Source: Farysia itapuensis
Taxonomy: Eukaryota > Basidiomycota > Ustilaginomycetes > Ustilaginales > Ustilaginaceae
NCBI GenBank assembly: GCA_023212645.1
Contig: JALBYC010000001.1
Span: forward strand, 1,054,001-1,118,000
Length of the DNA stretch: 64,000 nt
Direction of reading: 5' to 3'
In this document: positions 38,001-48,700 of the stretch, piece by piece
How positions within the stretch are numbered: the stretch's first letter is position 1
Layout of the letters: each line of letters opens with the position of its first letter
Notes under the pieces: generated by a model
What the model saw: the letters and a program-made list of their open reading frames with translations, nothing else
What the model was told of the DNA's origin: nothing
Databases searched by the model: none
Program-made: the position numbers and the translations under genes

Positions 38001-39426
38001 CGAGTTGGTAGTGAAGCGCGCGCTCCTGAAGGAAGGCAAAGAGGCGAAGCAGTGGGGCATCTCGATCTCGGACCATGTCGTGTTGCGAATGCTCCTTTTC
38101 TGTGCCCTCGCCATCTCCCCCTTGGACCAATGCTACATCTGGCATGGGAACGTCTTCCGGCAGATGGTCATCCCGGTCCTTTGAGGGTGAAGATGCTGGG
38201 GGTACTGAGTGCTGGACGAGGTCATCGACAGACTTTCGTGGAGCAAGCTCTTGGTCGCCCCACACTCGAAGGCGTTCACGATAGGCTTGTTTTGGTTTCT
38301 TGGGAAACAATTTGGCAGCTGACTCGGCTCCAGCACCAGTGGCATTGGCATCAAAGCGTAGATCAAGCAGCCACCATCGATCCGTTTCGAGAGATTCCGA
38401 CGATATTGTCACGTCTGTTAGCAAGGGATGACCGTCTCCACTGGCCGTGAGTTGAGCTTCGAAGAGGCCATGGGCTTTGAAATGAACTTTGCCATCATGA
38501 ATTGTGTAATTGGAGAGGGCGGCAGGGACTACCTCGTGACAAAGCATTCGCGTTCGTAGAGCGTCCTCGAGTCGGGCCACAACAGCCAGTGCATCTTTGT
38601 GTGAGAACGGAGTACGAGCGACTGCCATGTCCTTGATGCTAGTTGGTAGCCTCTGATATGTGCCAGTCCGCAAGACATCGATGGCGGTGGGAAGGTCGGC
38701 GTCTTTCATTCGCGCATTGGGCAGGATCTTGCGGACGTCTGTGAGGCCGGCAAATACATCTTCGTTCTGCCACTGCTGTTCAGAGAGGAGAGAGATAATA
38801 TTGCGAGCCTTTTGTAGATCAGAGACGTCGGTAGACCACCGCGCTAGGACGAGAAGCTTGATGAACTGTTTGCGGACATCCAGAGCGGTGCTGAATATCT
38901 TGGCACGTTTGGAAGATGAAGGAAGGGAAGATAGCGTTTCCGCAAGATTTTGGAGGGCTTCATAGCCATGATTGGCGAGTCTCTCTACCAGAGCAGCAAG
39001 TGGCACCAGATCGGCGTCTTCGAGCGGAAGCTCCTGTTCGAGTTGAGAGAGTGGAATATCGCTGATCGAGATAGTGTCACGTCCTTTACCTTTGGCATTG
39101 CTGACAGAGGAATTGGACAATGGACTAGCGACTTGGCTCTTTTGACCATTTACCTTTCCAGCGATGACGTTTGATCGCGGGGTTGGTGCTGGGGGTACGC
39201 CAATCATTAGTTTGTGGGGTGATGTAGCTTTTTGTGAGTCTATGTTGCTTTTGGTGTCATTCATGATGCTGTTTGGAGGAGAGTCTAGAGCGTGGCCGTT
39301 GGCAGTCTTGTTGACGGTACGTTGCAGGATGCTGGCATCAGAGGAGGTAGATTGTTGCCTGGCTCGATTGCTCTTCACATGATGCGTTGACGATGATCCA
39401 TTCTGCCCGACAGGGGTTGACGGCAT
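35041..39426 (-). CDS. MED14: Mediator complex subunit 14 (Med14/Rgr1)
   Basis: This is the central scaffold linking the head, middle and tail modules of the RNA polymerase II Mediator. It has 1461 aa. After a ~115-residue disordered N-terminus comes the Med14 domain (about 120-330): IPLSQLEQELPLEDADLVPL, LVERLANHGYEALQNLAETL, KIFSTALDVRKQFIKLLVLARW, and LPTAIDVLRTGTYQRLPTSIK. The remainder is a long helical/beta scaffold with Ser-rich insertions (about 395-450 and 535-550), consistent with fungal Med14. Start: the first ATG, at 39426, with the frame closed shortly upstream. It is divergent from the SCY1-like gene across 395 bp. Confidence 0.9.
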   Translation of the reverse strand: MPSTPVGQNGSSSTHHVKSNRARQQSTSSDASILQRTVNKTANGHALDSPPNSIMNDTKSNIDSQKATSPHKLMIGVPPAPTPRSNVIAGKVNGQKSQVASPLSNSSVSNAKGKGRDTISISDIPLSQLEQELPLEDADLVPLAALVERLANHGYEALQNLAETLSSLPSSSKRAKIFSTALDVRKQFIKLLVLARWSTDVSDLQKARNIISLLSEQQWQNEDVFAGLTDVRKILPNARMKDADLPTAIDVLRTGTYQRLPTSIKDMAVARTPFSHKDALAVVARLEDALRTRMLCHEVVPAALSNYTIHDGKVHFKAHGLFEAQLTASGDGHPLLTDVTISSESLETDRWWLLDLRFDANATGAGAESAAKLFPKKPKQAYRERLRVWGDQELAPRKSVDDLVQHSVPPASSPSKDRDDHLPEDVPMPDVALVQGGDGEGTEKEHSQHDMVRDRDAPLLRLFAFLQERALHYQLDILQHQAYELCRLNWGSNLRVETKERPRSLILHYWTQAQTDTSSSSSTAGRTTSRDSPAAGGSVSITLVDLEQPQGFTKVVNDLLDGTDGESSDVKPSEDATVRRRGLRIDWNADPVIANNDSAFDVFIQSQCLNVERIVSEAVTRHASALLRHLQKELLVGEHQLSGLLRPEDCVLRTEARLRHTEHTDATNSAGLEYLSIDLQGQGRQRLRQNWRTVPPLRLHVDPISGRILLEAEGKTTNQSSASSPGHLSMFTASTLTARSSVVPLAEATERINISISSIFDVLRRLEIHARAAEWERKVSHLGLRSARKLNFRTSELAKFGPSVAINGPPVLFITLGSSLPGYFLALQPSELASVSVALICVAETVDASGAAYLTLQSIEWLDRVKIMTALPQKFNAPDSLGKRGFSASNGDAFAEKQDGAANTTIGSVSKPEEQTGRGELTMQELSTIHSYSVALVSYFRVEQQLRMRNIPYLHVSTADVPRAAKRRRIVSMDGIDGDSGTGDTGSSVGRETGVQKLVPTLCIRASDLVGLGKAHLCKPSIALRICDWEDVSKRRVLISIKLRMKSRRLQTLKAVLARNLTIDNQHSEPQSWAEFDANTSVLTFSTKDLDDCITTFLLHWEKISRMAELAREVLNVSRAWQQRAIVRKQKAKKPDGTIELRRFTFQDVVFGYGRAQTETGNAVQLLVRVRWQDPRIEMSAFGALPSSQIGGFIVEFGSVPLESAGLSASFYAPIDSDGAEASDPAGAWFTGKHVSTNPHTVIAFELRRTINGASQRRGRSIWQGVFQLLTNTLPMMRELRPLVEEALTDAHVPELEVKGVTWYRLRFLDRFALDLRLTSQSRLLICDASQPLFRSPVKGLAPANTDVDNGVFKGSQLLDTLITGKRDSVTIGATYSASWVTEQSTHQFHPIPSFERVLSDTAALVAPSINSSAGKVWNLRRALLVSLALEDEEPATASLDLLHILLPSLVTKIQAQIAAQ

Positions 39427-39821
39427 AGATTAGGCTAAGATCTGCCAGCGAAACGTCGAGGAGGCTGCAGATAAGGTCAGCACGTCTCTGCGGTGAGCAA
39501 AGTAGCGAATGCCCTTGCAAGCGTGAGGATGGGTGCGAGTGATGATGATGGCAACGAGCAGACCGGTATGCAACCTTCTGATCGCGATTCTCGGCTTCCT
39601 AGCTTGCTTTGGTTCGAATTAGCGATATAACAACCCAGCCAATTTTGACGCGGCTGCGCGGCTAAATTGTGGTTAGTGACACTTTGACCTTCACCCACGT
39701 CACATTGTGATACATTGGCAACACTCTTTTTGGCTCAAGCTCGAGCACGCGCACACATTCAACCGCTCTTGGCGTGGCTGAGTCGGTCAATACCTGACCG
39801 TTCTTGCTGGTCACCTGCAGA
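39427..39821. promoter_or_regulatory. Shared divergent promoter, MED14 / SCY1-like
   Basis: This 395-bp spacer holds both promoters. Around 39640-39720 there are AT-rich stretches and a GTGACA/TCACA cluster (GTGACACTTTGACC, CACGTCACATTGTGA). No other gene fits here. Confidence 0.4.
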
Positions 39822-42632
39822 ATGGACTACTTCAAATCGCTCAGTTCGGCCGCCTCGTCTGTCTTGTCGTCCGCTCGGTCTGGACCACTGCCCAACTTCA
39901 CCATTGGCCAAGAATTCACCGAATATCGCACTCAGACAATCTGGTCTCTCTATTCGGCCACCAAGCGTGATGACAACACCCAGTGCACCGTCTTTGCCTT
40001 TGACCTGACGCTGCCGCACAATGCCAACCGCTCAAATCAGTTGCAGCTGGCGAAAAATGCAGTCAGAAAGCTGCGAACAACGCGTCACCCCGATGTGCTC
40101 AAATTACTCGATAGCGCAGAGACCACAACTTCAGTCTACGTAGCCGTCGAAAAGGCAACTCCTCTCTACAAGGCTTTGGCACAGACAGACAGCCAGAAAG
40201 CTTCTACGCAACGTCAAGACTGGATCGTTTGGGGACTTTCCTCTATCGTCAACGCCGTCAAGTTTCTCAACAACGAGGCGGCATCCACGCACGGAAATAT
40301 TCGTCCAGAGTCGATCTTCATCACTGGATCTGGCGAGTGGAAGCTGGGCGGATTTGAGCTGCTAACGCTACATGCCGAAGCTCCGCATGGCTTGCTTTAC
40401 ACTCACGGCTCGTCGCTGCCAGACGCTGCAAGATACGCGCCGCCAGAAGTAAAACACAATGGCTGGAACGTGCTCGCTTCCATGGACTCTACCCTTCTGG
40501 ACAGCTACTCGCTCGCTCTCGTTGCCATTGAAGCTTTCAACGGCCCTCTTCCTCCACAGTCAAGTAACGCAGCACCTCCAAGAGGTCACGTACCTGCAGC
40601 CATATATCCTATATTCCAGAAAATGTTGGTGCCAAATTCAAAGAATCGCATGAGCGCAGCTAAAGCGCTCGAAGCAGGCGAAGCTGATGGCGGTTTTTTC
40701 AAAGAGAACACTCTCATCAAAGTAGCCAGAGGGTTAGATGGCTTTCTGCTCTCTACGGAGAACGAAAAAGCCGCTATCATTAAGCTGCTACAAGACAAGC
40801 CAGATTCTTTCACGCCGGATTTTTTGATGTACAAAGTTCTTCCAGCCCTCGTCGGAGCACTGAGTTGGACGCCACCCCCTGGAACTATACCCTCGGCAAG
40901 TACGCAGGCGTCAACGCTGCTTCCCCTTGTCCTCAGACTCGGTCACCCGCTCCCAAAGGACGAATGGAACACCGGTGTAGTGCCAGTTGTACTCAAAGCT
41001 TATGCCTCTCCCGATCGTTCGACTAGAATGGTGTTGCTTGAAAACCTTGCGCTATATACCGACCGTATGGAGAACAAGATCATTGTCGATAAGCTTTGGC
41101 CCAATCTCATCACGGGTTTTAACGATTCTGTGCCCTTGATTCGTGAGGCGACTCTCAAGGCCATTCTACCCCTGGCTCCGAAGCTGTCCGATCGTATCCT
41201 AAACAACGATCTTCTTCGCGTGCTGGCACGCACCCAAGTTGATCCCGAAGCTGGAATTCGAACCAACACCACCATCCTCCTCGGCCGACTTGCTCCGCAT
41301 CTCTCTGTCTCAACTCGCAAGCGAGTGCTTATTCCTGCATTTGCGAGAAGTCTCAAAGACCAGTTCGTCCATGCTCGCGTCGCTGGTCTCATGGCCCTGA
41401 TGGCTACCGGTGACTCCTTTGACCACGAAGACTCCGCCAAACAAATCTTGCCGGCAGTTGCTCCATGTTTGGTCGACAAGGAAAAACTCGTACGCGACCA
41501 AGCTGACAAGGCCGTCAAAATGTTTTTGGAGACAGTTAACAAAGGGCGCGTCAACATTGCGGACTCAGTTCTGACTCAGGAAGAGTCGTATGCCTCGTCC
41601 ATGCACAGCTCGTCCATGAACGGCAACGGCAATGGTGCAAGCTACGCTACATCAATGACAGCTTCAGCTGGCAGCGCCGCTTCAGCCCTGGCCGGCTGGG
41701 CGATGAGTTCGGCTCTTTCATCCCTTTCGAATTCGACAACGTCGTCAGTCCCGCAAGATAAGCCAATTGCAGCGTCAGCAGAGTTGCAGTCCAACATGGA
41801 TGGGCGTAATCTAGCGACTAATTCGCCGCCGACTTCCGGACTTGCAAATATTCGCCTTGGCTCTGGTCCGACTGAGGTCGATGAAAATCCGTCTCCTGCC
41901 CAAACGCCCGCGGTCAAATCGGCATTGGACTACGACTGGGACGACGCTGCACCTTTAGCTTCAACTGCGTCTGCTTTTGCAATGACCCAGGATAGTGACC
42001 TAATGGACGTCCATGATGACAGTGCCGACTGGTCTAGCTTCGAGGTCGGACAGCCTAAAAAGAAGCCTTCGGCTGTGGGCAGAACGAAAATGGCAAAAGC
42101 TAAGCTAGGGCCTGCGCGTGCAACGCCTTCGAAACCAAGCCCCAGAAATGCGGCCTTGACAGACCCGGCGGAAAGCAAGAAAGCGCTGACTCGTAGTAGC
42201 CTTCAAGTGGTAGCAGCACCGCCAGTTGCCAGTCAGGATGAGGCCTGGGGAGTTGCATGGGAGCCTGAGCCCCAAGCATCGCCGTCAACCGAAGTGGCCG
42301 CGACCGAAGCTGACTCATCCGCAATGTCTGCGTCCCAAGAAATCACTGCTCAAGCTTTTGAAGCGCCTGTCCCTCAAAGCACTATTATTGCAGACGTATC
42401 TGTCCCTTCTCTCGATGGGCTTGAAGAAGTCTCGACAGAGGCTGCTGAAATCGACCAGCCAGACACCAGAACAGCTTCGCCAGCTCTGTCACTAAATCAA
42501 ACCGGCCCCGTACTGACAAAAGAGGAGAGGAAGACGGAACTCGAACGCAAACGCATCGAACGACGCGAACGCCTGGAGCAGCTCAAGAAGGAAAAGGAGG
42601 AAGCGAGGCTCAGAGCTACGCGCAATATGTAA
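39822..42632 (+). CDS. SCY1-like pseudokinase (Cex1/SCYL1 type)
   Basis: This is a cytosolic pseudokinase with roles in COPI/Golgi traffic and tRNA export in yeast (Cex1) and animals (SCYL1). The ATG at 39822 gives MDYFKSLSSAASSVLSS and 936 aa; the upstream in-frame codons lack an ATG. The kinase-like fold spans about 26-310. It is catalytically dead: the HRD position reads HGN (157-159) and the DFG position reads GGF (176-178), and no glycine loop is visible. HEAT-type repeats fill about 340-570 (LWPNLITGFNDSVPLIREAT, LLGRLAPHLSVSTRKRVL). A disordered Ser/Ala region follows, and the protein ends in a charged coiled coil (ERKTELERKRIERRERLEQL), as in SCYL1, where the C-terminus binds coatomer. 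It is intronless. Confidence 0.88.
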   Translation: MDYFKSLSSAASSVLSSARSGPLPNFTIGQEFTEYRTQTIWSLYSATKRDDNTQCTVFAFDLTLPHNANRSNQLQLAKNAVRKLRTTRHPDVLKLLDSAETTTSVYVAVEKATPLYKALAQTDSQKASTQRQDWIVWGLSSIVNAVKFLNNEAASTHGNIRPESIFITGSGEWKLGGFELLTLHAEAPHGLLYTHGSSLPDAARYAPPEVKHNGWNVLASMDSTLLDSYSLALVAIEAFNGPLPPQSSNAAPPRGHVPAAIYPIFQKMLVPNSKNRMSAAKALEAGEADGGFFKENTLIKVARGLDGFLLSTENEKAAIIKLLQDKPDSFTPDFLMYKVLPALVGALSWTPPPGTIPSASTQASTLLPLVLRLGHPLPKDEWNTGVVPVVLKAYASPDRSTRMVLLENLALYTDRMENKIIVDKLWPNLITGFNDSVPLIREATLKAILPLAPKLSDRILNNDLLRVLARTQVDPEAGIRTNTTILLGRLAPHLSVSTRKRVLIPAFARSLKDQFVHARVAGLMALMATGDSFDHEDSAKQILPAVAPCLVDKEKLVRDQADKAVKMFLETVNKGRVNIADSVLTQEESYASSMHSSSMNGNGNGASYATSMTASAGSAASALAGWAMSSALSSLSNSTTSSVPQDKPIAASAELQSNMDGRNLATNSPPTSGLANIRLGSGPTEVDENPSPAQTPAVKSALDYDWDDAAPLASTASAFAMTQDSDLMDVHDDSADWSSFEVGQPKKKPSAVGRTKMAKAKLGPARATPSKPSPRNAALTDPAESKKALTRSSLQVVAAPPVASQDEAWGVAWEPEPQASPSTEVAATEADSSAMSASQEITAQAFEAPVPQSTIIADVSVPSLDGLEEVSTEAAEIDQPDTRTASPALSLNQTGPVLTKEERKTELERKRIERRERLEQLKKEKEEARLRATRNM

Positions 42633-42754
42633 CCCCACTCACACTCATTGTCAGTCACCACACTAAGGGGAGGCGTCACGATATAGAAATACACAAAAGT
42701 ACAAGAAGGAAAGCGTAATTGCGGCCGAGATGTGGGCCAGAGGCGCAGATTGGT

Positions 42755-45700
42755 TTAGGTGAATTTAGCTCTGAGCTGGGCGAGACGGTCGTCAGCTGCT
42801 GGGTTTCGGATGGAGGATGAGCGAGGAGAGTTGTGGGACGACGTTGGACTGGCCACCTGATTGTTGTCCGAAGCGAGCTGGTGAGCTGCTGAGAACCGGG
42901 AGGACCGCGGGGTGACAGGTCCACTTCCTGCGGTATGTGCACCAAGGGCCGAGGCTGAAAGCGGCGTCGAAGCACGCTCCTTTCCCGCCGCCTCCTTTGC
43001 CTCGACAGCGTCTAAATCCTCCGAAGCGTGGTTCGCCAGAGCGCGCTTGATGAAGCGTTGGAAGATTGGTCCCGTCTTTTGCAGCGAGTTCTCCACGTGT
43101 TTTTCTAGGTGCGGATTGCGTTTTTGGAACTCGTACAGTTCGCGAATGCCTTGACGAGACTGGGACTTGTTGGAGATCATCTGGAAGATGTCGCGGAGTT
43201 CTGCGTGGTGCAGTGCGTCTTCCACTGCAGCGGGGGTTTGAGCGGGAGGTGCTGACTCGCCGTTGCTCGATCCACGAACAGAGCCGCCGCCGCCGTTGGC
43301 TGATGGAGCTTTGTTGGGTCTTGAACTTGGCTCACCCGCACCATCCTCGCCAGCATCGGCGCCACCGTTGGCGTTCAGCATGCGAATGACGTAGCTGTAC
43401 ACAATACTGTTCTCCGGTTCGGGAATCATGTCGAGCATGGACAACGCGTCGTCGCCGAAATGCGTCGTCATGTTATTGAGAATCACCTTCATCGTGCGCA
43501 GTGGCAGGTCGCCGAGAGGAACGCCATCCTGCGCACGTCGCTTCCACTCCGGCGGTGGAATCGTCTGCAGGAAATTCTCGACATCAGCGTACAGCTGCGC
43601 CGCTTCCACCTGCTTCTCCTCCAAACTGTTCTGCAGTCGCTTGGCAATCTTCCAGAGACACTTTACGACGAGTTCCGAAAACTTGGTGCGCGTGTCGAGC
43701 ACTGCGCCAGAGAGCTCGCGTAGATCTTCCGTCGCTTCCGTCAGCATCGATAGACAGGCTCCGTACAGCAAATTGAGGTTGCATGCCGAGAAACAGCGCA
43801 GGACGATGGTGTTGATGTACTTGGATTCCATCTGTGCGTTGCGATCGTCTCCCTTGGAAGTAGCCTGCAAGAGCTGTTGCAACAACACGGTCAACAAGGG
43901 AATCAAGGCTGAGCGAGACAGGTACGATCCCAGCGTGCGGCCATCTTCCCAGGTGCGATCGCGGTCAAAAAGCGAAGTACCGACAACAATTAGGTGCTTT
44001 TTGAGCCTCTCGTTGCCAGACAAGTCAGAGCCGGGCGAGAAGGCAAGATGAATCTGCTTGCTCAACACGATGGCCAGCTGGTCCATGTGCTGAATCAACT
44101 GCGGCTCGACTTCGCTGATAAAGATGCTGACGTGTTTGAGAGCCATGATACTCTGCTCGACTTGTTTGCTAACAATCTGGTTGATAGCCTGGTCCACTGT
44201 CAGCTCCTCGTCCTCCTCTTCTGGCAGCTCGTTGCGGAGCAGCTCTTGAGGAGCAGAAGCGCTTGGAATGCGGGACCTGCTGCCTCCTTCTACACCGCGA
44301 TCGCCGTTAAGTTCGTGAGCTTGCGCAAGCTGAGTAGGGATGGTTTCTTGTAGACCAAAGTCGGCAGGACCCGTCGATTTGCGCACGGGTCGAGGCAGGC
44401 CCATCGCAGACTCGCGCCGGGCAGGTAGACCAGACGGTCCCGGCAGACGGCTTTTGACTCCAGCGGATGGAGCTGGCATGCCTGTAGGTGCAGGACGAAC
44501 GATTCGAGAGGACGGCGCTGTCATAGTCTGCCTTGGTGACGCAGATGCGGGAGTAGGTGCAGCAGAGCGAGGTGGAGAAATCGTAGCAGGCTTAGCAGAC
44601 GTCACGGAGGTTCTCTTCAGTCGCTCCTCTAGCAGCGACATCTCCTTGCCAGGCAGAGAGCCAACCAATTTCCAGATCTCGTCGCCAATAATCTTGTACG
44701 CCTCACCAAGTGTCATCAACGCAGCAGTGCGGACATTCGCATCGCGATCGCTGATCTGTTTAGCAATCACGGGAAGTGTTCTCGAGGGCGAGCAGACTTG
44801 CAGGCCGTTCTTGGAAAAGAGGTAGCCGATCTCACCAAGGCACTCTGTTCGGACTCGAGCGTTTTTCGATGGCAGTCCGTTCTCCATATAGCAAGTGACA
44901 AGCTTGCTAGGCGGGAAGGTGAACGTCATCTTGCGGAAAATTTCGCGGATGCGGTCACGGAAGGCAACTTTCGCATCGCCGAATTTGGCAGTAAGGCAAG
45001 GCAGGATGCAGGCTGCTTCGTAATCGCTCATGTGATACTGCTGTTCGCTCAGCAGCCCACTCAAATGCTCGAGGATTTCAAGGCATTTGAGCGACAGGCT
45101 AGTGTTGTTGTCCGTCAGTCGGATGGCAACATACTTGAAGATGAGATCCGAGCTAGCCAGCGTTCGCTCAATGGTTTCTTCCGGCGACAGGCCGTACTGC
45201 TCTTCAGCAAAGGTCGGGCTCGAGATAAAGTCCACCAGGAGCGTTAGCGCAGCGTAATAGTCCTTTTCCGCCGAATGGCTCTTGCTGAACATCGAGTCAA
45301 TGAGCCCGCGGCTTAGCTGGCCCTCGCATTGCTGCCGTAAAATCTCGGTCAGCTCAGGCCTTGGCGCGCCGTCAGCTGCGATCCAGTTTTGGCCTTTGCC
45401 GTCGCGACGCTCTCGCACCATTTTGGCTTTAGGATCGGTAGAGATCAAGGGGGCAGATCGATCGATAGTGTTGCCGCTCGCACCCTGCAATGTCGAGGTG
45501 CTGGGTACTGTCCCAGGTTTTCGACGTGCACCTTCAGCTTCATCCGATGGCAGACGCGAGCCGCGCACAATGGTTGACGAAGGGGCCTTGAGCGATCTGC
45601 CAACAGCAGAAGGAGGCTTGACACCACCAGGACGAGCTACGCCGGAAACTTTCGGCGAGACAGGAGCAGCAGGCGCGGGAGATCCGGTACGAGCAGTCGA

Positions 45701-48700
45701 TGCTGCCATGTTTCGAGGCACAGCTGACGCTCTTGCGGGTGCAACGCCTGCCGATGGAGCAGCGGCGGGAGCAGCGACTTTGGCAAGCGCCTGTGCTTGC
45801 GTTCGTGCAGCGTCGATTAGGGGAATCACTGTCGTCCTTGAGGCAGGCTTGAGTTGGTTGGCTGTCTCCATGACATGCTTGTATCCGGCCCGCTGGATGA
45901 TGAAAGGCAAACTCGATTGTGCCGCTTTGCGTACAGCGGCGAGCTTGTCGTCGAGACATTGTAGACAGGGCAAGGTCAATGGCGCTAGCTCCATGCCTTT
46001 CTCCGGAGGATGCGTCTCGAACCATGTTCCGAGCCATGCGAACAACTCCTGCTTCAGCATGGGGTTTGCAGTCTTGCCTTCCGCGGCAGTCGTGAAGCCT
46101 GGAAGCATGGGCCCGGCACCGACCTGCTCAGCCATAGCCGTCAATGCTGCCGTGGCGGATGCTCGAACAGGTGCTTTGGCATCACCAAGGACCTGTGCGA
46201 TAGGAGCGGCCAAGAGCTTGGCTTGTGGCTCAAAGTGTTTGTTCATGGCCGACGCGAGTTTGGCAATGGCGTCAAGAGCCATAGTCTTGCACATGATATT
46301 ACTATCGGTGCACCTCAGCTTGAGCGCATTGCCGAGCTCGTTCATATTGCCCTTCAGGCGACTGTTGGCATTGACGATAGCCAAGACTTCTTCCAGGGCC
46401 TCCTTTCTCTCTTTCCAGTTCGCGTCACCCATACGTGCAACAGTGGCTGACGAGACAAGCCTGTCGATGTCAACGCGTGGAATGAGCTCGTCGAGCATGT
46501 CTTCGTCCGGTCCGTCATTTTGCGCCGCCGGGGCAACACTAGCTCCACTGGATGCTGGACCTGCTGCAGGTGCCTTGTTCTCGTCGCTGAATCGGGTAGG
46601 TGCGGGAGGTGGGCTCGATGCTGCTTTCTCGATCTCGGCTTCGATCGTCGTACGAAGCTGGGGATTGAGGTCTGCGAGAAAGCTGTTGAGGGATGGCCCG
46701 AGAGATCGTGCTAGCGTACCGATCGCCTTGGTCGCATTGAGGCGCACCGCGGCGTTAGCCGACTTGAGAGAGGTGATCAGGTAGTCGATGAGAGATCGCA
46801 CGTCTACACCGGACGTTCCAAATTCCAACAAGACTTGATCTACCCAAAGGATGGAATCGGCGATTGCTTTGGGTGCTTTCAGAGAGGCAAGGGGACCAAG
46901 AGCCTGAGCGAGCACAAAGCCGAAGGAGGTCTTCTCAGCATAGGTGACAAGCGTGTCGCCCGCTGGGCCTTTGAGCTTGATGTCTCCGAGCTTATCGCAC
47001 AATGGCTGAACAGACAGAGCCACTGAAGGGCGGCCAAATGAGGGACAGTCGTTCGCAAGCATCTGCAACGCTTTATAGACCTCGGCCATGACTTGAAAGT
47101 TGCTCTCTTTCCAGCCCGGTTTCTTGCCAAGAGCTCGCACGATTATTTCAGCTTCGAGCGTCTCCGCCTCGATCTTAAGCCAATCGTTGAATTCAGCCAT
47201 ACCTGTCAGTCGCTCTTTCCAAACACCGCTAGCCAGCTGAGTCTGGATACCGGCGGGGATGAGGTCGGCAGCTTTCGCTTCAGCATCGTCGGGGTGGAAT
47301 TTGAACTTGACGGGCTCAGTGGCCGAGGCGGCACCTTTTCCTGCGGGCCCGCCATTAGCAGCAGGCCTGCCCGCAGCAGGTTTCCTCGCTGCAGCAGACG
47401 GTCCAGCAGCAGAGGATGCACCCGCAGCAGGTCTGACGGGAGCGCGAGCAACGGGCACTGCTGCTCGCGAGACGGGCGCAGGTGCCTGGTTCTCTTTTCC
47501 ACTGGCCACGGGAGCGGCGACAGGGCGTGCCTTTGCAACAACGGATGGTGCTGAGCGAGCTGGAGGTGCTGAAGAGCTGGTTGGAGGTTTCCTTGCTGCG
47601 GCTCCACCAGCCCCTGCTCCTGAAGCGGACGGCATCTTTACTCTGACAGTGGCAGTCTTGAATTCCTCCTGAATTTTGGCTTTCTTGATATCATCGAGAC
47701 CTTCGAGGAAGGCATTCATGGGTCTCTCGCCAATGAGCTTCATCAACGTGCCCAGGCCTGCTGCTCCGGCGTCTCGAACATCTGGTGAACCATCTGCCAT
47801 GGCAGTGACCAAAGCATCTCCGATCGGCTTGATGTCACCCTTAGACGGCGGAACTTTCGTGCTTCTCAAGCAGCGGACGAGAAAGAGAATGGACTCGGTC
47901 TTGACGGCAGGGTTCTTGTGCTTGATTCCGGTGAAGATATGTTCGAGGATGTCGGAGAAGGAGACGGTTTGGAAGATGGCGTCCAAAGCTTTCCCAAGCA
48001 CTTCGACGACAGCAGCCTTCTTCTCTTTGAGCTTTTCGATGATTGGTGGCACAACTTTGTCCTTGTAGCGCGCAAAATCGTCCCGCAAACCTTTTGCCAT
48101 GGCCTCGAGACATTGACAGGAAACGAGCACCACATTAATGTTGGCATCCTTCTGGATTTTGAGCGACAAGTGATCCACGAGATTGTCAAAGCGGCTGTCT
48201 GGATGGATGCGTGCCGAGGATGTGAGGATTTTAAGTATAGCATCGAGCGTCTCTTTGCGCTCTTGCCATTTTTTCGAAGAGATGGCTTCCTCAAAGTCAG
48301 CGGGATAGTCTCTGCTGCTAAACACTTTGACTGGCTCTGCGAGGTCATATGGATCAATGTCGTCGTCCACTTCGTCCGCTGGGGCTTCTGCAGCAACTGC
48401 AGAAGCTCCCTCTGCGCTCACAGCAGCAACGTTGGCGGAAGCAGCTTCCACCTTTTCACGTTGAGAAAGAAGAAAGCGCGTAGGTACGGGTTTGCCTGCA
48501 CCTTGCGCGTCGATTTCCGCAAACTGTTGGCGGAGCTCTTTTGCCTGAATGTCTTTGAGAGAGTCGATGGTAGGCTGAAGTGCGGCTCCGATGTATCTGT
48601 GGAGCTCTTGAGCGAGTAGCGAGCCTTCTGCTCTGACATTCTTGTCCGAGTGAGCAAAGATGTCGGGCAAGCGTTTTAAGATTGGCTTGGGTGATACCTG

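Noticed and set aside
45282..46784. A 500-codon plus-strand frame opposite the XMAP215 gene
   Set aside because: It lies wholly antisense to a clearly conserved TOG region. The frame is a by-product of codon bias and has no recognisable domain.
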